A stretch of 64,000 nt of DNA from Metaphire vulgaris (lineage: Eukaryota; Annelida; Clitellata; Crassiclitellata; Megascolecidae), in NCBI GenBank assembly GCA_018105865.1, contig CM030872.1:9420516-9484515 (forward strand), written 5' to 3'. Every line of letters starts with the position of its first letter. The first letter of the stretch is position 1. Positions 12,046 through 23,805 of this stretch are shown here, one piece after another. A program made the translations under genes and the position numbers. A model generated the notes under the pieces. It had not been told where the DNA came from. It did not search any database and worked only from the letters and a program-made list of their open reading frames with translations.

Positions 12046-12896
12046 GCGGGGAGCAAGACTTCCGACTGCAAGGCAGGCAGTATTTTTAAAAATACCTATG
12101 CACTCAGTATGCAGTATTCAAATTGGTTTTTGTCCATAGTACTGTAGTACATGCTACATACGATACTACATAGTACATACCAGTGATTGTAATGAAATTA
12201 TAAAAAAACAATTGAGAACACAATGAATTTAAAAACACAAAAATTCGCAAAAAATGTTCCCCTAAAAATCAGGGGGCAACGGCCCCCCTGCACTCACAAA
12301 TGACGTCCCTGCTTACATGTTCCACGTATATATTAACAAAACCTCTTTTTTGAGAGGCTACCATAGGAAAGGGGGAAGGTATAACTGGGGATCGGCTCCC
12401 CACTGTCTCATCCAAGCTTACTCCAGGGTACTGATTCCTGTCTAAACTGTGTCCGAGTCAAACCCATGGTACTGAACCCATGGTACTGCAACAGGGTGAA
12501 AGCCAACGGGTACATGGAACGGACGGAATTTTACAATATTATTCCAATGAGATGTATGCTCAAGTCTTGATTGCCTTGACTTTATATTAACTATCTCATT
12601 GTCATATTCATAAAAATCATTTTAAATAGCAGAAAAAACAAATACTCAAATGCAAAAATTGCAATTATCAATTATCGAATAACCGCTGCCATTACAAATA
12701 TCTTGAATAAATGTAGGCCTATCTAATATCGGCGAATTTCTAGTCTAATAGTAAGTTCTCTAAGTTGCGCTAAGAAAGAATTGTTCAATGTCAACTACAA
12801 GCGACTAAAACGAAAACTTAATAACCACAATCTCCTTCCTATTCCTTCTGTAACTCCGGTGGTTTAATGTCAACCGCAAGATGTCAAAACGAAGAC

Positions 12897-12913
12897 TATT
12901 ATTATTATTATTA

Positions 12914-12960
<47 letters not shown>
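12897..12960. repeat. (TTA)n microsatellite
   Basis: About 21 triplets with one TTT interruption. Confidence 0.95.
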
Positions 12961-12964
<4 letters not shown>

Positions 12965-13030
12965 CAGGAGGTAACCTACAGTACAACTCTTTCTGTAGTT
13001 CCGATGAACAGTAGCTGGCTAAGTTTAGGC

Positions 13031-13485
13031 CTATACGTCCATTTCTTTTCCCGACTCGACGTAGGTGAAGTATAGAATTTCTGACCTCGGTCGCCCAGAC
13101 CGCGGCGTTGCCAGAGAAGTCAAACTCTTGCTCCTCGCCACGAGGCCTTGATCTGCGTCTTCCGTCGACGTCTTCTTCCTCCTTGCCGCTCCGACCTTGT
13201 CGCCATCATCGTCGCCGGAATGGAAGGCGTCATCGTCGTGGTCTAATTCGGCGATGCGATCGTCGAACTTGTGCAGCTCGCTCTGGACAAATTCGCTCTT
13301 CGCCGACCTGTCTCGGTGTCGGTTGTCGTACTCGAAGACGAGCTGCGACGTCGACTTCGCCTTCTTGACGGCGGCCGGAAGACGGTCGACCAGCTCCTTG
13401 GTGTCGACGTCCTGGCGGGACAGGAGCCGCGAGGCGGTTCGGGACATGAGAGGCGGCCGCGTCGTCGTCGACGGAGTCATGGTTC
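13031..13485 (-). CDS. Probable C-terminal exon of the Ig gene (non-Ig, charged tail)
   Basis: The acceptor is excellent: a pyrimidine tract ending CTCAACAG| at 13486-13487. The phase (two bases completing a Gly codon) fits the preceding exon at 16854, which ends with a lone G. It encodes 150 residues to a stop at 13031-13033 (TAG). The sequence is charged and low in hydrophobics, with RTASRLLSRQDVDTKELVD, LVFEYDNRHRDR, an Asp run, a RRKK patch and a Ser-rich RSKSLTSLATPRS segment that could be phosphorylated. No known domain recognised. Alternatively it could be a separate small gene starting at the ATG at 13480; the strong acceptor argues against this. Confidence 0.65.
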
Positions 13486-15240
13486 CTGTTGAGACGCAAG
13501 AGAAACCAAAAACCGACAGCTAATTATAGCCGTCTGCTTCTCTGGCGAATGTTCTCCATCCTGTCCGTCTCCAGGTGGAAAAGCTTTGGTAGGTTTTTGG
13601 TTGAATCCGGCGAGGCAGGCCGGCCGGCGATAATCTCTTAAGTATAGGAAAGTTACCCGACGACCACCACCCCCAAAAAGCACGCATGCACGGCGGGTAA
13701 AATCACAGATGAAATTCATTCCACAAACAGACAACCGTATTCCTAAGCATTCGGTGACGAATCATTGTCAGAATGGGCGCCAACGGAAAGTTTTCCAGGG
13801 GAAACACAATGGTCACGGTTGATATTTTAGCGAGTTTTTCATATGCACAATTTGACAGTTTTAGAAGATTGTCAGAATGCCAGGTACAGTAAAATCCAAA
13901 CAAATTCAGTGCTGCTATAGGCCTACTCTATAATTATAAGTAATGGTGTTTCAGTGTGAAAATATTGTTCAAAAGTCAAAATATAGTTGGTTACAAAAAT
14001 AGATTTGCATTTTCCAGAGGGACAAGTGCCCTTCTTGCCCCAATATGTGGGCGCCCATGAATGTCAGAAATTATTTCAATTCGATTCTGTGAAAATTCGG
14101 TCTAAGTAACTTTCAATCGTTACACATTTAAGCAACAAGCAATTCTTTGATAAAACATTAAACAAATCCTCGATTCGGAATATCTGGCCAAAATCGATGT
14201 AACATCAAAACAAATTTTAAGTAATCTATGACCATCTACTGCAATTAAAGCGACTCTACCAGAAAAGTACTTCCCAATTAATTATGTGTCAATCCAATTG
14301 GGAAAGGACCATCGGGGAACGGAACACAAAGTGATCTCCAAGTGAATTTCTGGATGACCCCTTTATATAATAAAACACCTCGAAGACATACAAAAATATT
14401 GCAGCATGTCTAAACATAACGTGACAAATCAAGAATGATTAGAATAGCTTGCGATTCATGTGAGGCAAAAATCATGTAAATTGCGTAAAATGCACCAAAG
14501 ACAAAAGATTTTTAAACAAAACCTAGATTAAAACACCAACAGGCACAGCTAATAAATAATAACTAACGATATCATTCAAGATAATGATCAAGAAAGGAAA
14601 AGTCTTACAACTAAGAATGAATATGATGATTTTGAATTAGACACAGCATCGCATGTGACCGATAATTGTAAGCTCGATATTCTGTAGCGAAACATGTTGA
14701 TTTGCGCAAAGCATATAGGCTTATAACTAAAAGTCATGAAACTACTCTGGTTGTTTTTACAATTTGATAAAATTTTCTTGCAAATTCATTAGGGCGAGTA
14801 CAAGAATCAATCAGTTATATGAGTTACATACGTATTTGCACTGCTTAACAAGGACTTTAAATAGAGTACGTCAGAATCTTAGGATATCATGCTAATATTA
14901 AGACTTAACAGTGCATAATAGGAAATCTCTTGAAACCGATGATATAATTTGCATTACATTTCAACTTATTGGCATTACGTTTGAAGAAAAAGCGATTTTG
15001 GGGACGCACAAGTGGGCAATTTTGGGGCCTTAGTAGGTTTTAAAGATCCGAGGGGCATAGAAGCTGCCTTTGGGGTCGAATACGGCCTCACTGTAACAGG
15101 TTGCACACCCCTGAATTATCAGTAACATTCAAAGCTGATTAAGGTTAATAATCAATGATTGATCAGCATTCATGATTGACTTGTAAAATTTCAGCGATTG
15201 GCAGAAAGCAAGATCGAAGCTGAAAAATCACCACTGCAGA

Positions 15241-15559
15241 CAGTGGCGGTTCCAGGAATTCTTGATGGGGGGGGATGAAAAAAATTTATAGGAAGTTGGT
15301 GGGGGATGCAAAGTGAAGAAAAAACAAAAGAAAAGAGATAAAAAGGTCATTGTTAGTATTTTGCCCACTAAATGTTAATAAACCTTGCCAAAAAAGACCG
15401 ACAAGCAAAAAAGGTCGTCATTTGCAGTATTTTCACTAAATTTTAAATTTTCTAAAAACTTGCCGGGAAATAGGTTGACAAGCAAAAAAGAGTCATCCGG
15501 AACCCCGGTGGGTGGGGGCATGCATCCCCAGTCATCAACATGGTGGAACAACGCCACTG
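15241..15559. mobile_element. MITE with CAGTGGCGGTTCC ends
   Basis: Begins CAGTGGCGGTTCCAGGAA and ends GGAACAACGCCACTG. The flanks are actgcaga / agtgcaga, a 7-of-8 direct repeat typical of a hAT-like 8-bp target duplication. Related pieces occur at 35333-35443 and 47588-47884. Confidence 0.75.
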
Positions 15560-16564
15560 AGTGCAGAAACAGCCACAAACACCTTAACCTTGATTAGACA
15601 ATCGGTATAATTTGCGAAGCACAGTACCAAAGCCACAAGCGCTATTATCGAACACGTATGCCGCCAGTAACATACATATTGAAAATATCGAACAATAACA
15701 CATTATATTTATGGGTTTATAAGATGCCTGCCTTGCATTCAAGCCATAAACTTGATGAAAAAGTGGGTGCCAAACCCCTATACCTTCCCCTTCCCTAGCC
15801 TAGTCTCTCAAAGAGTTGGGGGCTGGGGCTTGAACCGAGCGGCCTAATCAGGGATATTTACACACACCCCTAACACGCCCTCAACACCCCTCCCCCCAAT
15901 TTGAGGTCGACACCCCCAATCGGTAACGTGACAATGGTATGCATACAAAATGCATACTAATTAGCTCCGGACCCCCTCCCCAATTTGAGGTCGACACCCT
16001 CCAAAATTCACAATCCTAGAAATATCATTGAACCTGATAGAAAGTTTACGCCCATGACTAAGTTCTTTTTTGGTGAAATGAACTACAAAGCTACATTCAT
16101 GGAGAAGAATCTACACGCTTTAAATTCAATCAGATAAAAGTTTACACAACAGAAGATGTTCTACGTCGATATTAATCTTTGCTACTATATAATAACAACT
16201 TAGAAAAAACATCCAGCATAAGCCAGCGATATAGAAGAAACACATGGTCATTGGTCAGACATTCAACATTAACTTACATTACGACCATGGTTACATTAAC
16301 TTTTTTGTACGCACAGAGCCCAGAAAGAAAGCCCGAGGCCCCGGTACAAAGGTTTGGGTGGTCCTTATACAAAGCTCAACACGTATGTATGTAGATTAAT
16401 TAATTATTAATAAAGATTATGTCAAACAAGACTCCAAGGCGGTCTTCCTATAATAATAAAAATAAAAATAAAAAAAATAATAATAATATCTTTATATATA
16501 TATATATATATTTATTTCGCATTAACTGCAGCTAAAAAGACAATTAATTTACCAACACAACCCC

Positions 16565-16566
<2 letters not shown>

Positions 16567-16647
<81 letters not shown>
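16567..16647. repeat. (ATA)n microsatellite
   Basis: About 27 AAT triplets in a short AT-rich block. Confidence 0.95.
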
Positions 16648-16648
<1 letters not shown>

Positions 16649-16853
16649 CTCAAATTGTAGACTCATTTACAGGCTGTTTTTATTTTTAAATTTGTGTCTT
16701 ATTTTCAATTTTCTTTAAATTTCCCCATTCACGTGCCCCCCTCCCCCTTTGAGCTCCATGGGCCCCGGAACAATGTACCGGTTGCACATCTCCCCGCCAC
16801 CTTTCCTCATGCCGACATGAACACGGAAGCCCTGTTACTGTTATCAGACCAAC

Positions 16854-17126
16854 CTTCTACGACGTAACGAAGGGTTACTTCTTCACGCAAGACCAGGAAA
16901 GTGTAAATTCCTTCGTCCGAACTTTGGACATCGTCGACCGCCAACCGGTGCAGTAATCCCTCGTCTTCGATCGTCATCTGGTATTTCGCACTGGGTTCGA
17001 TGAGCTTTCCGTTTTTCAACCACTTCGATTCCCCGGTCGGCTCGGTGAGCAGCACCAGGAATTCCACTGTCTGTTTGGAATACTTTACTCCGTCCAGTTT
17101 TCCAACTGCCACGTCTTTGACGGACT
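16854..17126 (-). CDS. Ig gene exon 39: single-exon Ig domain
   Basis: A complete I-set-like domain in one exon of 273 nt, phase 1 to 1. After ESVKDVAVGKLDGVKYSKQ it shows EFLVLLTEPTGESKW (strand-C Trp), LKNGKLIEPS, a DDVQSSDEGIYTF strand-F motif and EEVTLRYVVE. No strand-B or strand-F cysteine. Unlike the upstream repeats there is no mid-domain intron. Acceptor TTTCCAG, donor GTTGGT. Confidence 0.85.
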
Positions 17127-17657
17127 CTGGAAAGGGAAGAAAACAATGTCAGAGACATCCGTTCATTTCCACATCCAAGCTCAGTTATTAAGCTACACAG
17201 AGTATAGGGGCGCAACCAGGGAATTCCGTTTGGGGGTATTTTCTGACCCACTCCCCCAGTCTGCCTTGCCTCGTCCCTTCCCTGAGGATTGATGCGCGTT
17301 TTTACAATTAAACTTATTGAAAACGAAGAAAATTTGACACTCCCTTATTTATTAGTAACTTTATAACTTTTCGACTTTTCGCCATGATGAGAAATTAGCT
17401 AGCAGCATTTGTGGGGGAGGTGGCGTTTTGGAGGGGCACGTACCCTTATAGATACGCCTACGCCACTGCTGCCGAAGAGGATACCTGATTAAGAAACGGC
17501 AAAGATAACACATTACAATCTCATAAACCATGACTTAATTTATTTTCTGACCCAACCCAACCCACCATTAATATGGAAATGTCTGACCCAACCCAACCCA
17601 AAGACATCTCTGAGGGATAACGCCAGGGATATTTTTACACCCCTAACACCCGCGTCC

Positions 17658-17849
17658 CAGTGGCGGCTCCACCGGGGGGGCTAGAGGGGGCCCGTGCCCC
17701 CTACTGAGTGCCTGCCCCCCAGTGGCCCCCCAGTTGGGACCCTATACTTAATGCTACATGCATTAAACAACAAACAGCTGGCCCCCCATGATTAGAAGTT
17801 GCCACCCCAACGCCCCCCCCCCACTTGCGAAATTCTAGAGCCGCCACTG
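17658..17849. mobile_element. MITE family A, copy 1 (CAGTGGCGGCTC ends)
   Basis: 192 bp, beginning CAGTGGCGGCTCCACC and ending AGAGCCGCCACTG. Flanks ccgcgtcc / ccccgtcc differ at one of eight bases, consistent with an aged 8-bp target duplication. Confidence 0.8.
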
Positions 17850-18053
17850 CCCCGTCCCAAAACCCCTCCCCAATTTGAGACCGACACCACCCAACGCCCC
17901 ACTAATTTCAGATATGGGATGACCTTTTTTCTGCTTGTCAGACTTTTTTGGCAGAGGACCCCAGAATTTACCGACACCCCCCACCCCAAATCGATAATCC
18001 TAGAAATAACCCTGGGTAGCCTACTACGGAGAACGAGCGACGATCCCATTCAC

Positions 18054-18335
18054 CTTCTGAGCAGGTGTAGTCGACGTACGATCGTACGGTCCAGCGCTCC
18101 ACGCGGAACAACCCGTCCCTGCTGATGAACGCCTTCTCCACTATCCATCGTCGCTGGGCGGCGTTGTGTACGGGATCAGCGACGTAGACTCGCGGGTCGA
18201 CGATCGACTGGACCCGCATGACGGTCGACGGATTGCGGCTTCCCCGGACGCACTGGAACTCGGCGGCCGCGGACATGTCCATGAAATCGTGCTTTTCCCA
18301 GAACAGCCGAGTTTCAACGATCTCCGTCTCGGAAG
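18054..18335 (-). CDS. Ig gene exon 38: unrecognised domain of 94 residues
   Basis: 282 nt, phase 1 to 1, acceptor TGTGTAG, donor GTGAAT, GC-rich coding without stops. It fits in frame between exons 37 and 39. The sequence has blocks SETEIVETRLFWEKHDF, AEFQCVRGSRNPSTVMRVQ, DPRVYVADPVHNAAQRRW and GLFRVERWTVRSYVDYTC. There are Cys residues about where Ig strands B and F would be, but the spacing and the Trp positions do not fit an I-set fold. I do not recognise the family; it could be a very divergent Ig or a different beta-rich module. Confidence 0.75.
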
Positions 18336-18399
18336 CTACACAGATAAATAACGGAGATTTTTCCAGCGATGATGTAGCTAAGGTAGGGCAGGTAAGGGA

Positions 18400-18577
18400 G
18401 GCATGGATATTTTTACACCCCTAACACCCTAATACCCCCCCCAATTTGAGGTCGACACCCTCAAAATTTGGTAATGTAACAATGGCATTCATACAAAATG
18501 CAGACTAATTAGCTCCGGACACTCCCCCAATTTGAGATCGACACCCCAAAATTCACAATCCTAGAAAAATCCCTGGG
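18400..18577. repeat. Dispersed 'ttacacccctaacaccc' element
   Basis: This block and its partner 'ttcacaatcctagaaaaatccctgg' also occur at 15843-16020, 17625-17655 with 17850-18015, and 51040-51215. It is a non-coding, interspersed repeat. Confidence 0.6.
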
Positions 18578-18859
18578 GAGGGAAGTGTTTTATCCTGGCC
18601 TGTTAGGGGAGATCTTCCTCCGGAAACCTCAAAATTCCCCTTCTCAAAAATTGTCAGCACTGACACGAAATTTTGCATTGAACTATGTCTCTTCCCACTC
18701 CAGCCAAGTCAATTCTCTTTCCCCAAAGGCCTGGAGTCTGGATGAAACACTGGGGGAGGGGCCAGGTGCCCTGGGTGTCACTTGAAGGGGTTCGCCAAAG
18801 AAACTCTGTGATCTTGCTCTTTACTCAGCGTTGACTTTGAATGTAGTGTGTTATTGACC

Positions 18860-19152
<293 letters not shown>

Positions 19153-19232
19153 ATACCATTTGCTAAATACTTGAATGTTTTCTATTTAAACTGATAAGTA
19201 GATTTATTTTCGAAGACTCGAATCATCCAAAC

Positions 19233-19502
19233 CTTCGACAGTAAGCGTGGCGTGAGACTGCAGCTCCCCCACCTCCGCCGACACCTTTCCGTTATCTAAT
19301 CTAGTCGCCCTGACAATTTCCAGTTTGCGATCACTGCCCTTCGCCGTCATTCGATACCTCTTATCGGCGAGGGAGACCTTCTCGTCATCGATGTACCACG
19401 TCACCTTGGCGTGAGCGGGGTGGACCTTACAGGTGAAATTGGCAGGCATTCCCTCGCTTACGGTAACATCGTTGAGCATGTCGAGGAAGTATGGAGATGC
19501 TT
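19233..19502 (-). CDS. Ig gene exon 37: single-exon I-set Ig domain
   Basis: 270 nt, phase 1 to 1. A textbook muscle I-set domain: EASPYFLDMLNDVTVSEG, strand B ANFTCKV, strand C VTWYIDDEKV, then RYRMTAKGSDRKLEIVRATRLDNG and a final AEVGELQSHATLTVE. It resembles titin and MLCK domains more closely than the upstream tandem repeats do, and it has no mid-domain intron. Acceptor TTGTACAG, donor GTTTGG. Confidence 0.92.
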
Positions 19503-19547
19503 CTGTACAAAGTATACAATATATCAATACAATACAATATCAATACA

Positions 19548-19663
<116 letters not shown>

Positions 19664-19899
19664 TGTACACTGTATCGCGTTCCTAAGTCAATTCGCGAAG
19701 AACTTGAAGATTTATTTGGATAAATATGTACTTTGACTTTGGTAGAATAGGCGCTATATAAATTTCAATAATAATAATATGACGATGACGACAGATGATA
19801 CTAGAATAGGCGAATTTTCCAAGCATGACGATGACGGTGATGACGATTGCTATGATGATGACTACAATAATTTACCCTAGTAAATGGTATTGGATTTAC

Positions 19900-20185
19900 C
19901 AGTGGCGTAGCCAAGGGGGTTTGTTGTTAAACCCCCTCTCTTGGCCGCCGAAAAAATATTTTTTATGAGTTTCCATGCATTTTTTGACGCGTCTTTGGGG
20001 GTCAAACCCCCTTTTCTCTATAGACGGTAAAGGTTTAAGTAATAGGCGAGGACTTTTTTATTTGCTTGTCAGCTAAAAAATTAGAGGTGATAACGTTTAT
20101 TTTTGCTTTTCAGGATTTTTCCAAAGTTGGTCACGGTCAAAACCAAAAACCAAACCCCCTTCCGAAAATCCAGGATACGCCACTG
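19900..20185. mobile_element. MITE with CAGTGGCGTAGCC end
   Basis: Begins CAGTGGCGTAGCCAAGGG and ends ATACGCCACTG; non-coding. Relatives lie at about 40383-40672 and 47995-48080. No clear target duplication. Confidence 0.65.
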
Positions 20186-20533
20186 CGATATACAGTAACT
20201 TATCTCGGATGTTGTGTACTCAATTTTACACACCAGCGTTTAGAGAAGTTCTAAGCATATTGTAAGATTACTGCTGATAGAAGCATCTACTCAGTGTTTT
20301 ATACAGGCCTGTTAGGAGGGAAGATCCCCCCCCCAAAAAAAACCCTTCAAAATCCCCCAAAAAAAAAAAAAATCCCAGCACTTACACAAATTTTGCATTG
20401 ACCTGTGTCTTTTCCTCCAACCAAGTCGATTCCCCCACCTCCCCGAAAGCGTCAATCCCCTCCCCCCAAAGGCCTGGAGTCTGGCTAAAACACTGCATCT
20501 ACTATGAAACTCGGTAAATAGTTTTGCAGTCAC

Positions 20534-20706
20534 CGGTAACAGACAGCACTGCAGACGCCTTCAGTTGACCGGCTTCGTTGACTGCCCTGACCGTATACTG
20601 TCCGGCGTCGCTCAGCTTCGCGTCTTTCACGGTCAGCGTGTATTCGTTCAGAATGGCTTTATTGACGACACGGTCGCCGTCTCTGAGTGCGATGCTGCCC
20701 TTCAGC
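20534..20706 (-). CDS. Ig gene exon 36: second half of an Ig-I domain
   Basis: 173 nt. Completes the Trp codon, then LKGSIALRDGDRVVN, EYTLTVKDAKLSDAGQYTV and RAVNEAGQLKASAVLSV. It is the last split-domain exon before the single-exon domains. No ATG within it. Donor GTGACT. Confidence 0.9.
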
Positions 20707-20786
20707 CTTTAATAGAATTCATTACCAGCATTACATAGACTTACGAACAGCCAGCCAATAATGTCAATTAACCTGAGTTGGAACCA

Positions 20787-20985
20787 GAGGCGTAGCCAGG
20801 AATTTGATTTGGGAGAGTATAAATATTGGGGGGGGGGGTATAAACCTTAACTATAAACCATATAAACTACATATAACCACATATAACCACATACAAATCA
20901 CATAAAAACCTTAAGGTAGACTGATTTTTTTTTTTTGGGGGGGGTATATATACCGATATACCCCCCGTCGCTACGCCCCTGGTTG
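20787..20985. mobile_element. MITE-like element ('ggcgtagccaggaatttga ... ctacgcccctgg')
   Basis: Inverted ends GGCGTAGCCAGG / CGCTACGCCCCTGG around a core with 'tataaaccatataaac' tandem blocks and poly-G/poly-T. Related pieces lie at 34327-34453 and 34497-34667. Confidence 0.55.
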
Positions 20986-21057
20986 TAACAACTGCTGGGT
21001 TAGCACATATTGTTTTATTGAAACACCAAATCATCATTTTTAGGAAAGGACGGTAAA

Positions 21058-21387
21058 GATCCCTCTGACTGATCTCTGGAATGACCTGGTCTTTTGCGGA
21101 TGGATTTGAAGTACCATCGATTGATACATTGTGTATTAGAACTGGTGCCAGGCCTGAGGAGAGGGGTTCAGCCGGTCCATTGTTCCGGGGCCCATGGATC
21201 CCAAAGAGGCCGATGTGCAGGTCATCAAATGTTGTTCACACTTGTTAGGAGAATTCAGATCTGAAAAGACCGACAAGCAAAATAAGGTCGTAAACAGTTT
21301 TTCACATTTGTTAGGGGCCCGTGACTACCTTTTGCACCGGGGCCCGAAAATTCTCTCGGCGGCCCTGACTGGTGCTATAGAAGTGCA

Positions 21388-21395
<8 letters not shown>
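21058..21395 (+). mobile_element. SINE interrupted by a MITE
   Basis: Matches the repeat at 1190-1340 up to 'gaactggtgc' at 21148 and again from 'actggtgctatagaagtgcataat' at 21368, then runs into an (AAT)n tail. The interruption is the MITE at 21149-21367. Confidence 0.85.
21149..21367. mobile_element. hAT-like MITE with 8-bp target duplication ACTGGTGC
   Basis: 219 bp from CAGGCCTGAGG to GGCGGCCCTG, flanked by ACTGGTGC at 21141-21148 and 21368-21375. The SINE copy at 1190 shows the uninterrupted site, so this is a clear insertion. Confidence 0.9.
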
Positions 21396-21890
<495 letters not shown>

Positions 21891-21994
21891 GATTGCATCT
21901 GATAAGGATGCCCTAATTACACGTATCATTGATGGGTCAAACGTGGAAATCTAAAGGAGAGATGAATGGACGAAAAGCGAATCCCTTGTCTCAC

Positions 21995-22109
21995 CATTCA
22001 ACCTTCGGAACCGGCTTTCCGTCGACGACGGCCACAAACGACGCGCTCTGTCCCTCTTCTATCGTCAAGTTCTCCGGACCTTTCAGCAGTGTCGGCTTCA
22101 CGCTCTTGG
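21995..22109 (-). CDS. Ig gene exon 35: first half of an Ig-I domain
   Basis: 115 nt. Encodes AKSVKPTLLKGPENLTIEE, SASFVAVVDGKPVP and KVEW with the Trp codon split. No strand-B Cys. Acceptor AAAAAG, donor GTGAGA. Confidence 0.92.
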
Positions 22110-22570
22110 CTTTTTACACCCAACACAAGAATATGAAAACAAACTCATTTGAAAGATTTCAAACATGAAATATTTTGATTTGAAATTTCCATTGCTTTTG
22201 GGAAGCGGAGCTGTTTGAGGCGATATAGAAGCAGTGCCAGGTGGCACGTGATAGTGAATGTGGTAGCTGTACGGTTCTTTGCTAATTATATGCTATATAT
22301 TTTTGGCATAGCGGCCTACAATGACCATTTTAGGCGTATTAAGAACCGAGGTTTTTTAATGTCAATGAAAAATTTCTAAGATAAATTCTCATTGCTTTTA
22401 GGCGGCGAAGGCGCTAAAGAGCATTACAAAATGCCCCACTGCTGGCTACTACACCAAAAGAATATTATTAGCAAAGAACCTCACAGTTAACTCGAATTTC
22501 AAATCAGACGCCAGTTTAATAAAATTATTAAATCTAGAATTTAGTTTTGTCTGGATTGCGAGTAAGAAGG

Positions 22571-22720
22571 GGGCGGAAGATGACAGAGTGGGTTACGTGC
22601 TGGAGCGTCAGGCTGACGCAGCGGGTTCAAGCTCCGTTAGTGCCTCTAGAGGCTTTCACACAGGCAGTAATGCCTTCTAAGCCACTTTAAATCATGCTAA
22701 GTAAGTAAGTAAGTAAGAGT
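22571..22720 (+). mobile_element. tRNA-derived SINE, apparently full length
   Basis: The 5' part has pol III box-like motifs (GGGTTACGTGCTGG and GGGTTCAAGCTCC). The 3' part ('ttcacacaggcagtaatgcc', 'ctaagccactttaaatca') matches fragments at 38112, 10563, 46560 and 50448, and the element ends in (TAAG)n. About 150 bp. Confidence 0.75.
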
Positions 22721-22974
22721 AAAATTGTCTACATCACTGTATCGTTAGCATAGGCGGATTTAGAGTTTAATATTTGGGTAGGCTATCCAGCACCAACATC
22801 CAGCCATCCAGCATCCAACATCAGACCTGGTGTTGATGGAAAAACAATTTTTTTTGTTTTGGTGGGATTAGTTGAGTAGGCTTAACCTCCTTGGCGTTAC
22901 AATAATTGTGAAAATGAAGTACCAAAAGCGTTAGATTATATATTTTTGAGGCGAAACGACGTTATTACAATATT

Positions 22975-23805
22975 AGGCCTAACCCAAACCCTAACCAATG
23001 GATTAGCCTTTACGGATTCAAACGAAATTTTACAGACATAAAGATACATCAATCTATGTCATAAGTGCAAAATTTCATAAGAATATATTCACTCCTTTTA
23101 GCACTTTTCAACGTTTGCCATTTGCCCTTACTGCTTATATATTAACCCTAACCCTAGCCAATGGCTTAGCCTGCACTGATTCAAACAAAATTTTACAGAC
23201 ATAAAGATACATCAATCTATGTCATAAGTGCAAAATTTCATAATAATATATTCACTCCTTTTAGCACTTTTCAACGTTTGCCATTTGCCCTTACTGCTTA
23301 TATATTAACCCTAACCCTAGCCAATGGCTTAGCCTGCACTGATTCAAACAAAATTTTACAGACATAAAGATACATCAATCTATGTCATAAGTGCAAAATT
23401 TCATAAGAATATATTCACTTTTTTAGCACTTTTCAACGTTTGCCATTTGCCCTTACTGCTTATATATTAACCCTAACCCTAGCCAATGGCTTAGCCTGCA
23501 CTGATTCAAACAAAATTTTACAGACATAAAGATACATCAATCTATGTCATAAGTGCAACATTTCATAAGAATATATTCATTCCTTTGAACACTTTTCAAC
23601 GTTTGCGATTTGCCCTTACTGCTTATATATTAACCCTAACCCTAACCCTAGCCAATGGTTTAGCCTGCACCGATTCAAACGAAATTTTACAGACATAAAG
23701 ATACACCAATCTATGTCATAAGTGCAAAATTTCATAAGAATATATTCACTCCTTTGAGCACTTTTCAACGTTTGCGATTTGCCCTTACTGCTTATTTATT
23801 AACCT
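22975..23805. repeat. 163-bp tandem satellite, ~5 copies, with telomere-like motif
   Basis: Units start near ATTAACCCTAACCCTAGCC at about 23141, 23304, 23466 and 23629, a spacing of 162-163. Each begins with two or three AACCCT (TTAGGG complement) repeats. Units are highly similar. Confidence 0.95.

Larger units (their letters stand above)
11730..13030. other. Spacer between convergent gene ends
   Basis: The plus-strand gene ends at 11729 and the minus-strand Ig gene ends at 13031, so this is a tail-to-tail spacer. It contains a hAT-like MITE (about 11782-12045) and a (TTA)n array (12897-12960). On the minus strand an AATAAA motif lies inside that array about 115 nt beyond the Ig-gene stop and may serve as a polyadenylation signal. 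No gene seen. Confidence 0.6.
13486..16853 (-). other. Last intron of the Ig gene
   Basis: A 3.4 kb intron. It contains the MITE at 15241-15559, fragments of the 'gatatttacacacaccccta / aatttgaggtcgacacc' element (15843-16020), an (AT)n run (16490-16512) and an (ATA)n array (16567-16647). 13740-14060 resembles 7620-7880 in blocks ('ttcatatgcaca', 'gggcaagtgtc', 'gtgggcgccc'), another dispersed repeat. No exon seen. Confidence 0.6.

Noticed and set aside
13108..13523. Several plus-strand open frames over the Ig-gene tail exon
   Set aside because: Complementary-strand shadows of a GC-rich exon, rich in Arg and Ser without domain structure.
23631..23655. Possible interstitial telomere from a chromosome fusion
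   Set aside because: Only two or three AACCCT units, recurring with the satellite period; part of the satellite.
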